Positions 16,769-25,638 of a stretch of 64,000 nucleotides of DNA are shown here, in pieces. The stretch's first letter is position 1, and the number at the start of each line of letters is the position of its first letter. The notes beneath the pieces are model-generated. The model saw nothing but the letters and a program-made list of their open reading frames with translations. It did not search any database and was not told the DNA's origin. The DNA is from Bradyrhizobiaceae bacterium Ga0074131 (GTDB lineage: Bacteria; Pseudomonadota; Alphaproteobacteria; Rhizobiales; Xanthobacteraceae). A program made the position numbers and the translations under genes. Location: positions 1 to 64,000 of the forward strand of contig LNEC01000007.1 in NCBI GenBank assembly GCA_001464035.1, given 5' to 3'.

Positions 16769-18013
16769 GTGATGTCCGATCCCGCCCGCGCTATTCCCGA
16801 TTCCGCCCCCGCGACGCCCGATCATCCACCCGTCACCGACTGGGTGCACGATTTCGACCATACCGATCCGCGGTGGACGGAAGATCCGTTTCCGATCTGG
16901 GAGACGTTGCGGAAGGCATCGCCGGTGGTTCATACCGACCGCTTTCTGGGCTGCTACATGCCGACCACCTACCAGGCGGTGAAGGAGATCGCCTATGACA
17001 CCGAGCATTTCTCCTCGCGCCGGGTCATCGTACGCGACGTCAGGCCTGAGATCGTCAATACCGCGCCGCCGATCACCTCCGATCCGCCGGAGCACAAGCC
17101 GGCGAAGCAACTGCTGCTTCCGCCGTTCACCCCTGACGCCATGAAGAAGCTGGAGCCCCGGGTCCGCGCGATCTGCAACGAACTGATTGACGGATTCATC
17201 TCAGACCGCCAATGCGACGCCGCGGCGCGCTATACCAAGCACATTCCGGTGCGCGCCATCGCCCACATGCTCGGCATCCCGGAAGAGGACGGCGAACTCT
17301 TCATCAAATGGATTCACGAGATCCTCGAGCTCGGCATCAAGGACGACGCCACCATGATGCGCGCAATTCACGAGATGACCGGCTACTTCCACGGCCACAT
17401 CGAGGCGCGCAAAAGAAACCCAACCGACGACCTGATCACGACGATGATGAATGCGCGCGACAAGAGCGGCCAGCCGCTGTCCGACGGACACGTGCTGGGC
17501 TCGCTACGGCTGCTGCTGATCGCCGGCATCGATACTACCTGGAGCGCGATCGGCGCTTCATTGTGGCACCTGGCCAAGACGCCGGCGGATCGCGACCGCC
17601 TGATCGCCGAGCCGGAGCTGATGCCGACAGCGATCGAGGAATTGCTGCGCGCCTATGCGCCCGTGACGATGGCGCGTGAGGTGATGAAGGACACCATGAT
17701 CAGCGGCTGCCCGGTCAAGTCAGGCAACATGGTGCTGCTGTCGTTTCCCGCCGCCAACCGCGATCCCGCCATGTTTCCCGACGCCGACAAGGTCGTGCTC
17801 GACCGCAAGGAGAACCGCCACGCCGCTTTCGGCCTCGGCATTCACCGCTGCGTCGGCTCGAACCTCGCGCGCATGGAAATGACCGTCGCGATCGAGGAAT
17901 GGCTGAAGCGGATTCCGGACTTCAGGCTCGACCCGGCCGGCAAGGTCACCTGGTCGGAGGGCACCGTGCGCGGGCCGCGGCAGCTTCCGGTGCTGTTCGG
18001 CAAATCGGCCTGA
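16769..18013 (+). CDS. Cytochrome P450 (class I, soluble)
   Basis: 414-residue haem monooxygenase. The I-helix oxygen-activation motif is LLIAGIDTTWSAIG, the ExxR motif is EELLR, and the haem loop FGLGIHRCVG places the thiolate ligand at C361. GGAGG precedes a GTG-ATG double start. The partner ferredoxin is just upstream. It looks like the CYP203/CYP195-type P450s of Rhodopseudomonas, from memory; substrates are likely aromatic or terpenoid acids, but this is not determinable here. Confidence 0.92.
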   Translation: MMSDPARAIPDSAPATPDHPPVTDWVHDFDHTDPRWTEDPFPIWETLRKASPVVHTDRFLGCYMPTTYQAVKEIAYDTEHFSSRRVIVRDVRPEIVNTAPPITSDPPEHKPAKQLLLPPFTPDAMKKLEPRVRAICNELIDGFISDRQCDAAARYTKHIPVRAIAHMLGIPEEDGELFIKWIHEILELGIKDDATMMRAIHEMTGYFHGHIEARKRNPTDDLITTMMNARDKSGQPLSDGHVLGSLRLLLIAGIDTTWSAIGASLWHLAKTPADRDRLIAEPELMPTAIEELLRAYAPVTMAREVMKDTMISGCPVKSGNMVLLSFPAANRDPAMFPDADKVVLDRKENRHAAFGLGIHRCVGSNLARMEMTVAIEEWLKRIPDFRLDPAGKVTWSEGTVRGPRQLPVLFGKSA

Positions 18014-18081
18014 AGCGTTCGCCTCTCCTCGTTCCCATGCCGGACCTTCCGGCCCTGACTAATCGGAACCGAAGGTCGAGC

Positions 18082-18747
18082 ATGTCCACACCAGACGATC
18101 CGCCTGCAGACTCAAAGCTGACACGCAGCAAGCGGCGCTGGGCGCAGGAGGCGCGCTTCCTCACCGGCAGGACTTCCCGCCCCGGGGAGCAGCGCCTGCC
18201 GCCGGGACAGCATCTGACGCGGGACTGGCCCACCCTCGACCTCGGCCTGACGCCGGATATCTCCCGCGAGCGCTGGCGCCTCGACGTCTATGGCGCGGTC
18301 GAGCAGCCGCTGTTCTGGAATTTTTCGCAGTTCACCGGCCGGCCGCAGGCAAATTTCACCTCCGACATCCATTGCGTCACGACCTGGTCGCGCTACGACA
18401 ACCAATGGGAGGGTCTTTCGACCCGGGACCTGCTTGGCGCCTGCCGGCCGCGCGACGAGGCTCGTTTCGTGTTGCTGCATTCGCACGACGGCTACACCAC
18501 CAACCTGGCGCTGGAGGATTTCGCCGCCGAGGACGCCCTGCTCGCGCACTCATGGTCGGGCGCGCCGTTGGAAGCGGAGCACGGCGGCCCGGTGCGCCTC
18601 GTGGTGCCACATCTCTATTTCTGGAAGAGCGCGAAGTGGCTGCAGAGCATCGAATTCCTCGCCGAGGACGCGCCGGGCTACTGGGAAGTGCGCGGCTATC
18701 ACAACCGCGGCGATCCGTGGTTGGAGCAGCGTTATTCCGGCGACTAG
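18082..18747 (+). CDS. Sulfite oxidase-like molybdopterin oxidoreductase
   Basis: 221-residue protein of the oxidoreductase molybdopterin-binding fold. The expected Mo-ligand cysteine is C98 in SDIHCVTTWSRYDN, followed by HSHDGYTTNLALEDF and VVPHLYFWKSAKW, all typical of the YedY-like soluble group. There is no Tat signal peptide, so it is probably cytoplasmic. Start ATG 18082 follows GAAGG. It is 68 bp after the P450 and likely in the same operon. Physiological substrate unknown. Confidence 0.87.
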   Translation: MSTPDDPPADSKLTRSKRRWAQEARFLTGRTSRPGEQRLPPGQHLTRDWPTLDLGLTPDISRERWRLDVYGAVEQPLFWNFSQFTGRPQANFTSDIHCVTTWSRYDNQWEGLSTRDLLGACRPRDEARFVLLHSHDGYTTNLALEDFAAEDALLAHSWSGAPLEAEHGGPVRLVVPHLYFWKSAKWLQSIEFLAEDAPGYWEVRGYHNRGDPWLEQRYSGD

Positions 18748-18769
18748 CCTTGGCGCCAGCGTTCAATAT

Positions 18770-18898
18770 CACCTCTCCCTTTGGGAGAGGTCGGATTTCG
18801 AGCATTGCGAGAAATCCGGGCGACGGGTTACGGTCTGTCGAGAGAGCTTAACCCCTCACCCCGGCGCTTCGCGCCGACCTCTCCCAAAGGGAGAGGTG
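18770..18898. repeat. Inverted-repeat element, family B
   Basis: A 25-bp segment at 18770-18794 is the exact inverse of 18874-18898. Each arm is itself a hairpin (CCTCTCCC-TTT-GGGAGAGG). A third small palindrome, CGGCGC-TTC-GCGCCG, lies at 18862-18876. The element sits inside the P450 operon, between the Mo enzyme and the fusion gene. Confidence 0.75.
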
Positions 18899-18913
18899 GA
18901 GGGCAGCATCATC

Positions 18914-20140
18914 ATGGAGAACGCCGTGCCGACTGAACGTTTCCAATTCACCAGCGAAGGCGGCCATCAGCTCGCCGCCGCGCTGGATTTGCCCGAGGGA
19001 ACGCCAATGGCCTATGCGCTGTTTGCGCACTGCTTCACCTGCGGCAAGGATGGGCTGGCCGCCAAACGCATTGCATTGGCGCTGACAGCGAAGGGCATCG
19101 CTGTGCTGCGATTCGATTTTACGGGCCTCGGCTCCAGCGAAGGTGAATTCGCCAATTCCACATTCTCCTCCAACGTCGCCGACCTGGTGCGGGCCGCCGA
19201 CCATTTGCGCGAAACCCGCCAGGGCCCGGCGATCCTGATCGGCCACAGCCTCGGCGGCGCGGCCATCCTCGCCGCCGCGGGCAGAATTCCGGATGCGAAG
19301 GCCGTCGTCACCATCGCCGCCCCGTCCGATCCCGTCCATGTCACCGGCCTGTTCAAAGATCGCATCGAAGACATCCGCCAGCACGGCCAGGTCGAAGTCC
19401 AACTCGCCGGCCGGCCGTTCCACATCAGCAACGAATTTCTAGACGACATCGCCGAGCAAAGCCTGATGGCGCAGGCGACGAAACTGCACAAGGCGCTGCT
19501 GGTCATGCATTCGCCGACCGACGACACCGTCGGCATCGACAACGCCACGCATATTTTCGTGGCGGCAAAACATCCGAAGAGTTTCGTCTCGCTGGCGGGC
19601 GCCGATCACCTGCTGAGCAACAAGCGCGACGCGTCCTATGTCGCCGGTGTCATCGCCGCCTGGGCGGAGCGCTATCTCGGTCCCGTCCAGCCCGTCGCTC
19701 CAGGCGACGCGCCGCGCAAGGTGGTGGTTGCCGAGACCAGCAACGGCAAATTCCAGCAGACCATTTCCCTTGGGCCGCATCGGCTGGTAGCCGACGAGCC
19801 CGTCGCCGTCGGCGGCGACGACACCGGACCCGGACCCTATGATCTGGTGCTCGCCGGCCTTGGCGCCTGCACCGCGATGACCATGCGGATGTACGCCGAG
19901 CGCAAGTCGCTGCCGCTGGAGCGCGTCACGGTGACGCTGGACCACCGCAAGATTCACGCGGAGGATTGCGCCGAATGCGAAACCAGGGTCGGCATGCTCG
20001 ACCAGTTCGACCGGATTATATCCATGGAAGGCGCGCTCGATGCCGGACAGCGCAAGAAATTGATGGAGATCGCCGACAAGTGCCCGGTGCACCGCACCCT
20101 CACCTCGGAAATCCGCATTGTGACATCAGCGGCGGATTGA
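18914..20140 (+). CDS. Bifunctional alpha/beta hydrolase - OsmC family protein
   Basis: 408 residues in two domains. Residues 1-255 are an alpha/beta hydrolase with IGHSLGG (S112) and likely triad partners D203 and H232. Residues 265-408 are an OsmC/Ohr-type domain with the peroxidatic pair C319 (LGACTAMTM) and C390 (DKCPVHRTL). OsmC proteins reduce organic hydroperoxides through these thiols. The fusion may release and reduce peroxidised acyl groups or use the hydrolase on an ester product. It lies in the P450 operon, which fits detoxification of oxidation by-products; that is inference. Confidence 0.9.
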   Translation: MENAVPTERFQFTSEGGHQLAAALDLPEGTPMAYALFAHCFTCGKDGLAAKRIALALTAKGIAVLRFDFTGLGSSEGEFANSTFSSNVADLVRAADHLRETRQGPAILIGHSLGGAAILAAAGRIPDAKAVVTIAAPSDPVHVTGLFKDRIEDIRQHGQVEVQLAGRPFHISNEFLDDIAEQSLMAQATKLHKALLVMHSPTDDTVGIDNATHIFVAAKHPKSFVSLAGADHLLSNKRDASYVAGVIAAWAERYLGPVQPVAPGDAPRKVVVAETSNGKFQQTISLGPHRLVADEPVAVGGDDTGPGPYDLVLAGLGACTAMTMRMYAERKSLPLERVTVTLDHRKIHAEDCAECETRVGMLDQFDRIISMEGALDAGQRKKLMEIADKCPVHRTLTSEIRIVTSAAD

Positions 20141-20242
20141 CGAACATGTGAGCGGGCGTATCATCCACAGCGTTTTCAAGCGAAGTGGGGACCGGTTCGC
20201 GCAAAGAAAACGCGTCGAACAACACCCGTGAAGGAACCATCC

Positions 20243-21196
20243 ATGCCCATGGTGGCACGCGTCGACCCCAAGACGATTTTTTCGCCGGAGGAATGGAGCC
20301 GGCTGACGTCGCGCAGCTCGCTACGCGGCATGTGGCTGGTGGTCCACGTTTGGGGCACGATCGCCTTGGCCATCGCGCTGGTGGCGCTGTGGCCCAATCC
20401 GCTGACATGGCTGATCGCGGTGATGGTCGTGGGCACGCGCCAGTTGGGCCTCGCGATCCTGATGCATGAGGCCGCCCATGGCGGGCTTCACCACAACAAG
20501 GCGATCAACGAATGGGTCGGCCAATGGCTGTGCGCGGTGCCCGTCGGCTCCGACCTCGCCAGCTACCGTTCCTATCATCTGCAGCACCATAAATTCACCC
20601 AGCAGCCGGAAGACCCCGATCTGTCGCTGTCGGCGCCGTTTCCGATCACCAAAGAGAGCTACACCCGCAAGGCCATCCGCGATCTCACCGGACAGACATT
20701 CGTCAAACAAAGGCTGCCGCTGTTCCTGTCGCTGTTTCGGCGCAACGACGGCGACGGCACCGTGTCGCACGAAAGCTTCGTCGCCAGCGGCGCCGACAAG
20801 ATGGCGCGTTTTCTTGGCGTGAACGCGTTGATGTTCTGGCTGTTCTGGCTTGCGGGCGCGGGCATCTGGTACTGGGCGGTGTGGGTGGTCGGGATGGCGA
20901 CATGGCTGCCGCTGGTGACGCGGATCCGCAACATCGCCGAGCACGCCTGCACCTCGACCGGCGACGATCCGTTCAGCCACGCCCGCACCACATTGGCCAA
21001 CCCCGTCGAGCGGCTGCTGATCGCGCCTTACTGGGTGAACTACCACGCCGAACATCATCTCTTCATGTATCTGCCGTGCTACCGGCTGCCGGAAGCGCAT
21101 CGGCTGCTGCTGAAGAAGGGCCTGATCAAACGGATGGAAGTCCGGCCCGGATATCTCGACGTGATGCGGCTGGCGACCTCACGCGCGCGGGCGTGA
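20243..21196 (+). CDS. Membrane fatty acid desaturase family protein
   Basis: 317-residue di-iron membrane enzyme. The three histidine boxes are HEAAH (75-79), HLQHH (112-116) and HAEHH (268-272). Hydrophobic segments lie at about 30-50, 53-73 and 192-225. It should introduce a double bond or hydroxyl into an acyl chain or a related lipid. ATG 20243 follows AAGGA by 7 nt; a GTG 15 bp upstream is also open. It closes the P450 cluster and overlaps the convergent transporter gene by 18 bp. Confidence 0.88.
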   Translation: MPMVARVDPKTIFSPEEWSRLTSRSSLRGMWLVVHVWGTIALAIALVALWPNPLTWLIAVMVVGTRQLGLAILMHEAAHGGLHHNKAINEWVGQWLCAVPVGSDLASYRSYHLQHHKFTQQPEDPDLSLSAPFPITKESYTRKAIRDLTGQTFVKQRLPLFLSLFRRNDGDGTVSHESFVASGADKMARFLGVNALMFWLFWLAGAGIWYWAVWVVGMATWLPLVTRIRNIAEHACTSTGDDPFSHARTTLANPVERLLIAPYWVNYHAEHHLFMYLPCYRLPEAHRLLLKKGLIKRMEVRPGYLDVMRLATSRARA

Positions 21197-22258
21197 CTCC
21201 TGCGCCGGCACCAGCGGCTGAACCCGCAGCACGCCCCGCAATCCCGCGGCGGTGCCAAGCAGTATTCCGGCGACGGCAACGAACGACGCCAGCGCCAGCG
21301 TCGACAGGCCGGTCAGGCCCTGCCCGATCGAGCAGCCATAGGCCATCGCACCCCCCGCGCCCATCAGCGCTGCGCCGCCGATCGAGCGCAGCATGTGCCG
21401 CGGCGATGAAAAACCTTCCCAGTGGAAACGGCGCGTGATCAGCGCCGTCAGCAGGCTTCCGCCGAACACGCCGGCCACCATGGCGATGCCGAAGTTCAGC
21501 GTCAGCCCGGTCGACAGCATGACGTACTGCACGCTGTCGGCGATCGGCGCGATGAAGGTCAGCGACGTCACGGCGGCGGGATTGAAATCGTCGGCGCCGA
21601 GATAGCCGGTCGCGAACCAGCCGGCGGCAGCCAGCAGGCCGACCGCGAGCCCTGCGGCGATTTGGCCCCAGGCGCGCTGGAACGGCGCGTGTGCAAACGC
21701 AAAGATGATCAGGGCTCCCGATATCGCCGAAGCCGCGAGCATGCGGGCATATGTCTCGGCGATACCCAAGTTCGACAACAGCGCCGGCAATGACACGAAG
21801 TTCGGCGCGCTCTGCGTCATCTGCAGCGCCGCGACGCGGGGCGGTGCCATCAGACCCTTCAACGTCATCTGCGCGGCGATGCCGAGCACGATCACCACGA
21901 CGAACGAGCGCAGATTGCCGCGCCCGAGCAGCACCAGCGCGCGCGAACCGCAGCCGTTCGACAGCACCATGCCGTAGCCGAACAGCAATCCGCCGGCAAA
22001 CATCAGCGGCGCGGAAAACGACGGCTGCAGATAGATCGACTTGCCGAGATCGACGACGCTGCAGGCGGCGAGAAGCTGCGCGGCTGCGATCGCAACCCCC
22101 AGCGCCAGCGCGTAGGTCCGGATCAGGCGGCTGTCTCCGTCAGCCCACCAGCCCCGCAGGCTACTGAGCAGACAGAAGCCGCTCAGCAATCCGACGGCAC
22201 CATAGGCGAGGCCGATCGCCAGCCCGCTCACTACGACAATGTTGTCAACGCCCTGCAC
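21179..22258 (-). CDS. YeeE/YedE family membrane transporter (thiosulfate/sulfur type)
   Basis: 359-residue integral membrane protein with about nine hydrophobic helices in two YeeE-type halves. Conserved cysteines that relay sulfur in this family are seen in LSGFCLLSSLRG, LSNGCGSRALVLLGRGNLRS and AYGCSIGQGLTG. The family includes thiosulfate importer TsuA and selenium-linked YedE. GTG 22258 is chosen because AAGGGA lies 7 nt upstream. No sulfurtransferase gene is adjacent, so the cargo is uncertain. Confidence 0.87.
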   Translation of the reverse strand: MQGVDNIVVVSGLAIGLAYGAVGLLSGFCLLSSLRGWWADGDSRLIRTYALALGVAIAAAQLLAACSVVDLGKSIYLQPSFSAPLMFAGGLLFGYGMVLSNGCGSRALVLLGRGNLRSFVVVIVLGIAAQMTLKGLMAPPRVAALQMTQSAPNFVSLPALLSNLGIAETYARMLAASAISGALIIFAFAHAPFQRAWGQIAAGLAVGLLAAAGWFATGYLGADDFNPAAVTSLTFIAPIADSVQYVMLSTGLTLNFGIAMVAGVFGGSLLTALITRRFHWEGFSSPRHMLRSIGGAALMGAGGAMAYGCSIGQGLTGLSTLALASFVAVAGILLGTAAGLRGVLRVQPLVPAQESRPRA

Positions 22259-22481
22259 TGCTTTTTCCCTTGCTCGCGGCTGTATTGGCCGGCACGGCTC
22301 AAACAGGATGCAAGCACTGCCTGCTATATCGTCTGTCATGCAGGCCAGTCCACGGCCCGCAAAAACAAAGAATGAAGTTGTCGTGCATCGGGTCGCGCGG
22401 AGAATAACGCCTCCGTTCCCAATCGAAACGCGAATGGTTTCGTTTCTGCCGCAGGCAGGTAGAATGCTGGAATCGGGCGGC

Positions 22482-23507
22482 TTATGCCGGCCGCAGGATC
22501 ACGCGGTCGCGCGAGGAACCGGCGACCGCGAGGAAGGCGGCCTTCGCCTGCTCCAGCGGATAGATCGCCCTCGGCAGAATCGGGAACGGCTTCAAATGCC
22601 CGCTCGCGAAACCCGAACCGATTTCCCTGAGCACCGCCCCTGTGGCGACCGATGACAGCCCCAGCGTATCAACCCCGACATAGGTGTGCTGGCCGCGATA
22701 GAACTCCAGGATGTTGAACGGCACGATGCGGTCGATGGCGGCGATCAGGATCTGACGTCCCCGTAGCGCCAGCGACTGGTGCGCCGCCTGAAAGTAGGGA
22801 TCGCCGACGGTATTGAAGACGATATCGGCGCCCTGGCCGTCCGTGAGTTCGCGAACACGCGCTGCGACATCCGTCACCGAGGCATCGATCACATCGACCC
22901 TGCCATTGGCGTGACCTTGATAGGGTTCGCTCTTGCGCACGACGCCGATCACGCGCGCGCCGTGCCAGCTTGCGATCTGTACCGCGGCCTGGCCGACCTT
23001 GCCGTTGACCCCCATCACCAGCACGATATCGCCCGGCTTCGGCATGCCGGCGCGGCGAAGACCTTCCATCGCGGTGACGAACGGCACGCCGATCGCGGCG
23101 GCCTCTTCCCACGACAGGTTTCGAGGCTTCGCCACCACCGCTTCGGTTTCCACGGCGAGATGCGTGGCGTGGGTGCCGTCGCGCCGTATTCCGAGATCAC
23201 CTGATGAGCCGAACACCTCGCGCCCGATCCAGTCGGCCGGCCCGTCGATGACGAAGCCGGCGTAGTCGCGGCCGGGCGTGCGCGGAAACACCGCATAGGC
23301 CATCAGGCCGGTGGCGGCTTTCACGTCGGACGGATTGACCGCCGCCGCCTTGACCTCGATCAGCAGTTCATTCGCGGCGCGCGACAGCCGCCGACGCTCG
23401 ACCCTGGGGGCGAGCGAAGCCGGATCGCCGGCCTTCGCCAAAAGGCGCACGCAACGCGCCTCGACGGCAACCGGCGGACCATTTGGTTTGGGGGGCGCAG
23501 GTATCAC
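22482..23507 (-). CDS. Quinone oxidoreductase-like MDR family protein
   Basis: 341-residue medium-chain dehydrogenase/reductase without the structural or catalytic zinc ligands. AAVNPSDVKAATG and PGRDYAGFV mark the N-terminal domain and MGVNGKVGQAAVQIASWHGA the NADPH-binding turn. It should reduce a quinone or an enone with NADPH. It is divergent from paaI across 180 bp. It could belong to phenylacetate metabolism or be independent. Confidence 0.85.
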   Translation of the reverse strand: MIPAPPKPNGPPVAVEARCVRLLAKAGDPASLAPRVERRRLSRAANELLIEVKAAAVNPSDVKAATGLMAYAVFPRTPGRDYAGFVIDGPADWIGREVFGSSGDLGIRRDGTHATHLAVETEAVVAKPRNLSWEEAAAIGVPFVTAMEGLRRAGMPKPGDIVLVMGVNGKVGQAAVQIASWHGARVIGVVRKSEPYQGHANGRVDVIDASVTDVAARVRELTDGQGADIVFNTVGDPYFQAAHQSLALRGRQILIAAIDRIVPFNILEFYRGQHTYVGVDTLGLSSVATGAVLREIGSGFASGHLKPFPILPRAIYPLEQAKAAFLAVAGSSRDRVILRPA

Positions 23508-23591
23508 GGATGTCCCCGACTTATGGCGATTTCAAGCGATTTGACGCCCGCAGGGATCGTTGACACCATGGTGGCTTCGCATCATGACTAT

Positions 23592-23603
23592 CCGACTGAT
23601 CGG
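23592..23603. promoter_or_regulatory. Dyad upstream of paaI
   Basis: CCGACTGATCGG contains inverted CCGA/TCGG half-sites with a 4-bp centre, 85 bp before the paaI start in a divergent intergenic region. It could be a TetR-type operator for the paaIK transcript, but short half-sites arise by chance in GC-rich DNA. Confidence 0.25.
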
Positions 23604-23687
23604 TTAGTTCAAGAGGCTTGTTTCGACAGGTCCGCACCGACCCGGGAGAGCGCATTTGCATCCGGTCACCGCCGCGGGGAGACCAAC

Positions 23688-24161
23688 GTGAACGTCAAGG
23701 CGACGCTGTCGGCGGACGACCTCGCACGCGCCTGCGCCGATGCGATGTGGCAGGAAGACGACGCCAGCAAGGGTCTCGGCATGGAGATCATCGACGTCAG
23801 GCCGGGCCAGGCGACCCTGACCATGACGGTCGCGCCGCAGATGGTCAACGGGCAGCGCATCGCGCATGGCGGCTTCATCTTCTTGCTGGCGGATTCGGCC
23901 TTCGCGTTTGCCTGCAATTCCCGTAACGAACGCGCCGTCGCGGCGCAGTGCGATATCACCTTCATCAAACCCGGCAAGCTCGGCGATCGTCTGGTGGCGA
24001 CGGCGCGGGAGATTTCGCGCAGCGGGCGTTCCGGCATCTACGACGTGCGCGTCACCGTCGGCGATGTCGTGATTGCCGAGTTTCGCGGCCATTCCCGCAC
24101 CGTCGGCGGCAGCTGGCTGGCGACTGAGGTCGATGCCAGGTCGAAACAAGTGGTTGACTGA
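23688..24161 (+). CDS. paaI: Hydroxyphenylacetyl-CoA thioesterase PaaI
   Basis: 157-residue hotdog thioesterase that rescues CoA from stalled phenylacetate intermediates. The active-site region is NGQRIAHGGFIFLLADSAF with the catalytic Asp at 69; C-terminal half has QCDITFIKPGKLGD. GTG 23688 is preferred (GGGGAGA 5 nt upstream); an upstream ATG at 23523 gives a long atypical leader. It is 23 bp before paaK and surely co-transcribed. Confidence 0.9.
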   Translation: MNVKATLSADDLARACADAMWQEDDASKGLGMEIIDVRPGQATLTMTVAPQMVNGQRIAHGGFIFLLADSAFAFACNSRNERAVAAQCDITFIKPGKLGDRLVATAREISRSGRSGIYDVRVTVGDVVIAEFRGHSRTVGGSWLATEVDARSKQVVD

Positions 24162-24184
24162 GAGAACACGCCAGGAAATACGCG

Positions 24185-25516
24185 ATGGCTTTGACCAATC
24201 CGCAATCCAGCAAGAACGGTTACAGCCCCGAGATGGACACGGCCGAGCGGGCGTCCCGCGACGAAATCACGGCGCTGCAGACCGGGCGCATGGCGTGGAC
24301 GCTGGCGCACGCCTACGACAACGTCGCGCACTACAGGATGGCTTTCGACAAGGCCGGCGTGCAGCCTGCGGATTTCCGGCAGCTGGCAGACCTTGCGAAA
24401 TTCCCGTTCACCGTCAAGTCCGACCTGCGCGACAATTACCCGTTCAACATGTTCGCGGTGCCGCGCGAAAAACTCGTCCGCGTCCACGCCTCCTCCGGCA
24501 CGACGGGCAAGCCGATCGTGGTTGGCTACACCCAGGCCGATATCGACATGTGGTCCGATGTGATGGCGCGCTCGATCCGCGCCGCGGGCGGCCGCACCGG
24601 CATGATCATCCACAACGCCTACGGCTATGGCCTGTTCACCGGCGGACTCGGAGTACACTACGGCGCGGAAAAGCTCGGCTGCACCGTCGTGCCGGTCTCC
24701 GGCGGCATGACCGAGCGGCAGGTGCAGTTGATCAACGACTTCAAGCCCGACATCATCACGGTGACGCCGAGCTACATGCTGGCGATATCAGACGAATTCA
24801 AACGCCAGGGCCTCGACCCGCGGAAGTCGTCCCTGAAGATCGGCATCTTCGGCGCCGAACCCTGGACCAACGCGATGCGCGCCGAGATCGAAGCGTCGTT
24901 CGACATGGACGCGACCGATATTTACGGATTGTCCGAGGTGATCGGCCCCGGGGTCGCTCAGGAATGCATCGAAACCAAAGATGGCCTGCATATCTGGGAG
25001 GATCATTTCTACCCTGAAGTGATCGACCCCGACACCGGCGCCGTGCTGCCCGACGGCGAACAGGGCGAGCTGGTTTTCACCTCGCTGACCAAGCAGGCGT
25101 TTCCCATTATCCGCTACCGCACCCGCGACCTGACCCGGCTGCTGCCGGGCACGGCGCGGCCGGGCATGCGGCGGATGGAGAAGGTCACGGGGCGTTCCGA
25201 CGACATGATCATCCTGCGCGGCGTCAACGTCTTCCCGACCCAGATCGAGGAAGTCCTTCTGGCCACCGCGTGGTGCGGCGGCCATTTCATCATCGAACTG
25301 ACCCGCGAGGGGCGGATGGACGAGATGACGGTGCATGCCGAGGCGCGCCCGGAGCACTGGGACGATGGCGGGCTGGTCGAGCACACCGAGCGGGTCACCG
25401 CCCTCATCAAGAATACCATAGGCATCACCGCGCGCGTCCGCGCGGTGCCGCCGGAGACACTGGAGCGCTCGCTGGGCAAGGCCAAACGCGTCCACGACAA
25501 GCGACCGAAGGATTAG
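24185..25516 (+). CDS. paaK: Phenylacetate-CoA ligase PaaK
   Basis: 443-residue adenylate-forming enzyme that activates phenylacetate to phenylacetyl-CoA with ATP and CoA, the entry step of the pathway. ASSGTTGKPIVVGYT (about 102-116) is the AMP-binding P-loop; YGLSEVIGPGVAQEC and RYRTRDLT are further adenylation motifs, and GRSDDMIILRGVNVFP is the hinge. Start ATG 24185 follows CAGGA. It is convergent with the paaABCDE operon, across a 122-bp gap without an evident terminator. Confidence 0.95.
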   Translation: MALTNPQSSKNGYSPEMDTAERASRDEITALQTGRMAWTLAHAYDNVAHYRMAFDKAGVQPADFRQLADLAKFPFTVKSDLRDNYPFNMFAVPREKLVRVHASSGTTGKPIVVGYTQADIDMWSDVMARSIRAAGGRTGMIIHNAYGYGLFTGGLGVHYGAEKLGCTVVPVSGGMTERQVQLINDFKPDIITVTPSYMLAISDEFKRQGLDPRKSSLKIGIFGAEPWTNAMRAEIEASFDMDATDIYGLSEVIGPGVAQECIETKDGLHIWEDHFYPEVIDPDTGAVLPDGEQGELVFTSLTKQAFPIIRYRTRDLTRLLPGTARPGMRRMEKVTGRSDDMIILRGVNVFPTQIEEVLLATAWCGGHFIIELTREGRMDEMTVHAEARPEHWDDGGLVEHTERVTALIKNTIGITARVRAVPPETLERSLGKAKRVHDKRPKD

Positions 25517-25638
25517 GCGAAGGACGCGGCGCAGCGCCCGCCGCAACGTCCCAGCAAGAAATCTGGAAAACAACCCCATGCACTGTAAGGACGCCTGTAT
25601 CTAGATACCGTTCCACGTCCCAGGGCGACGGCTGGAGC

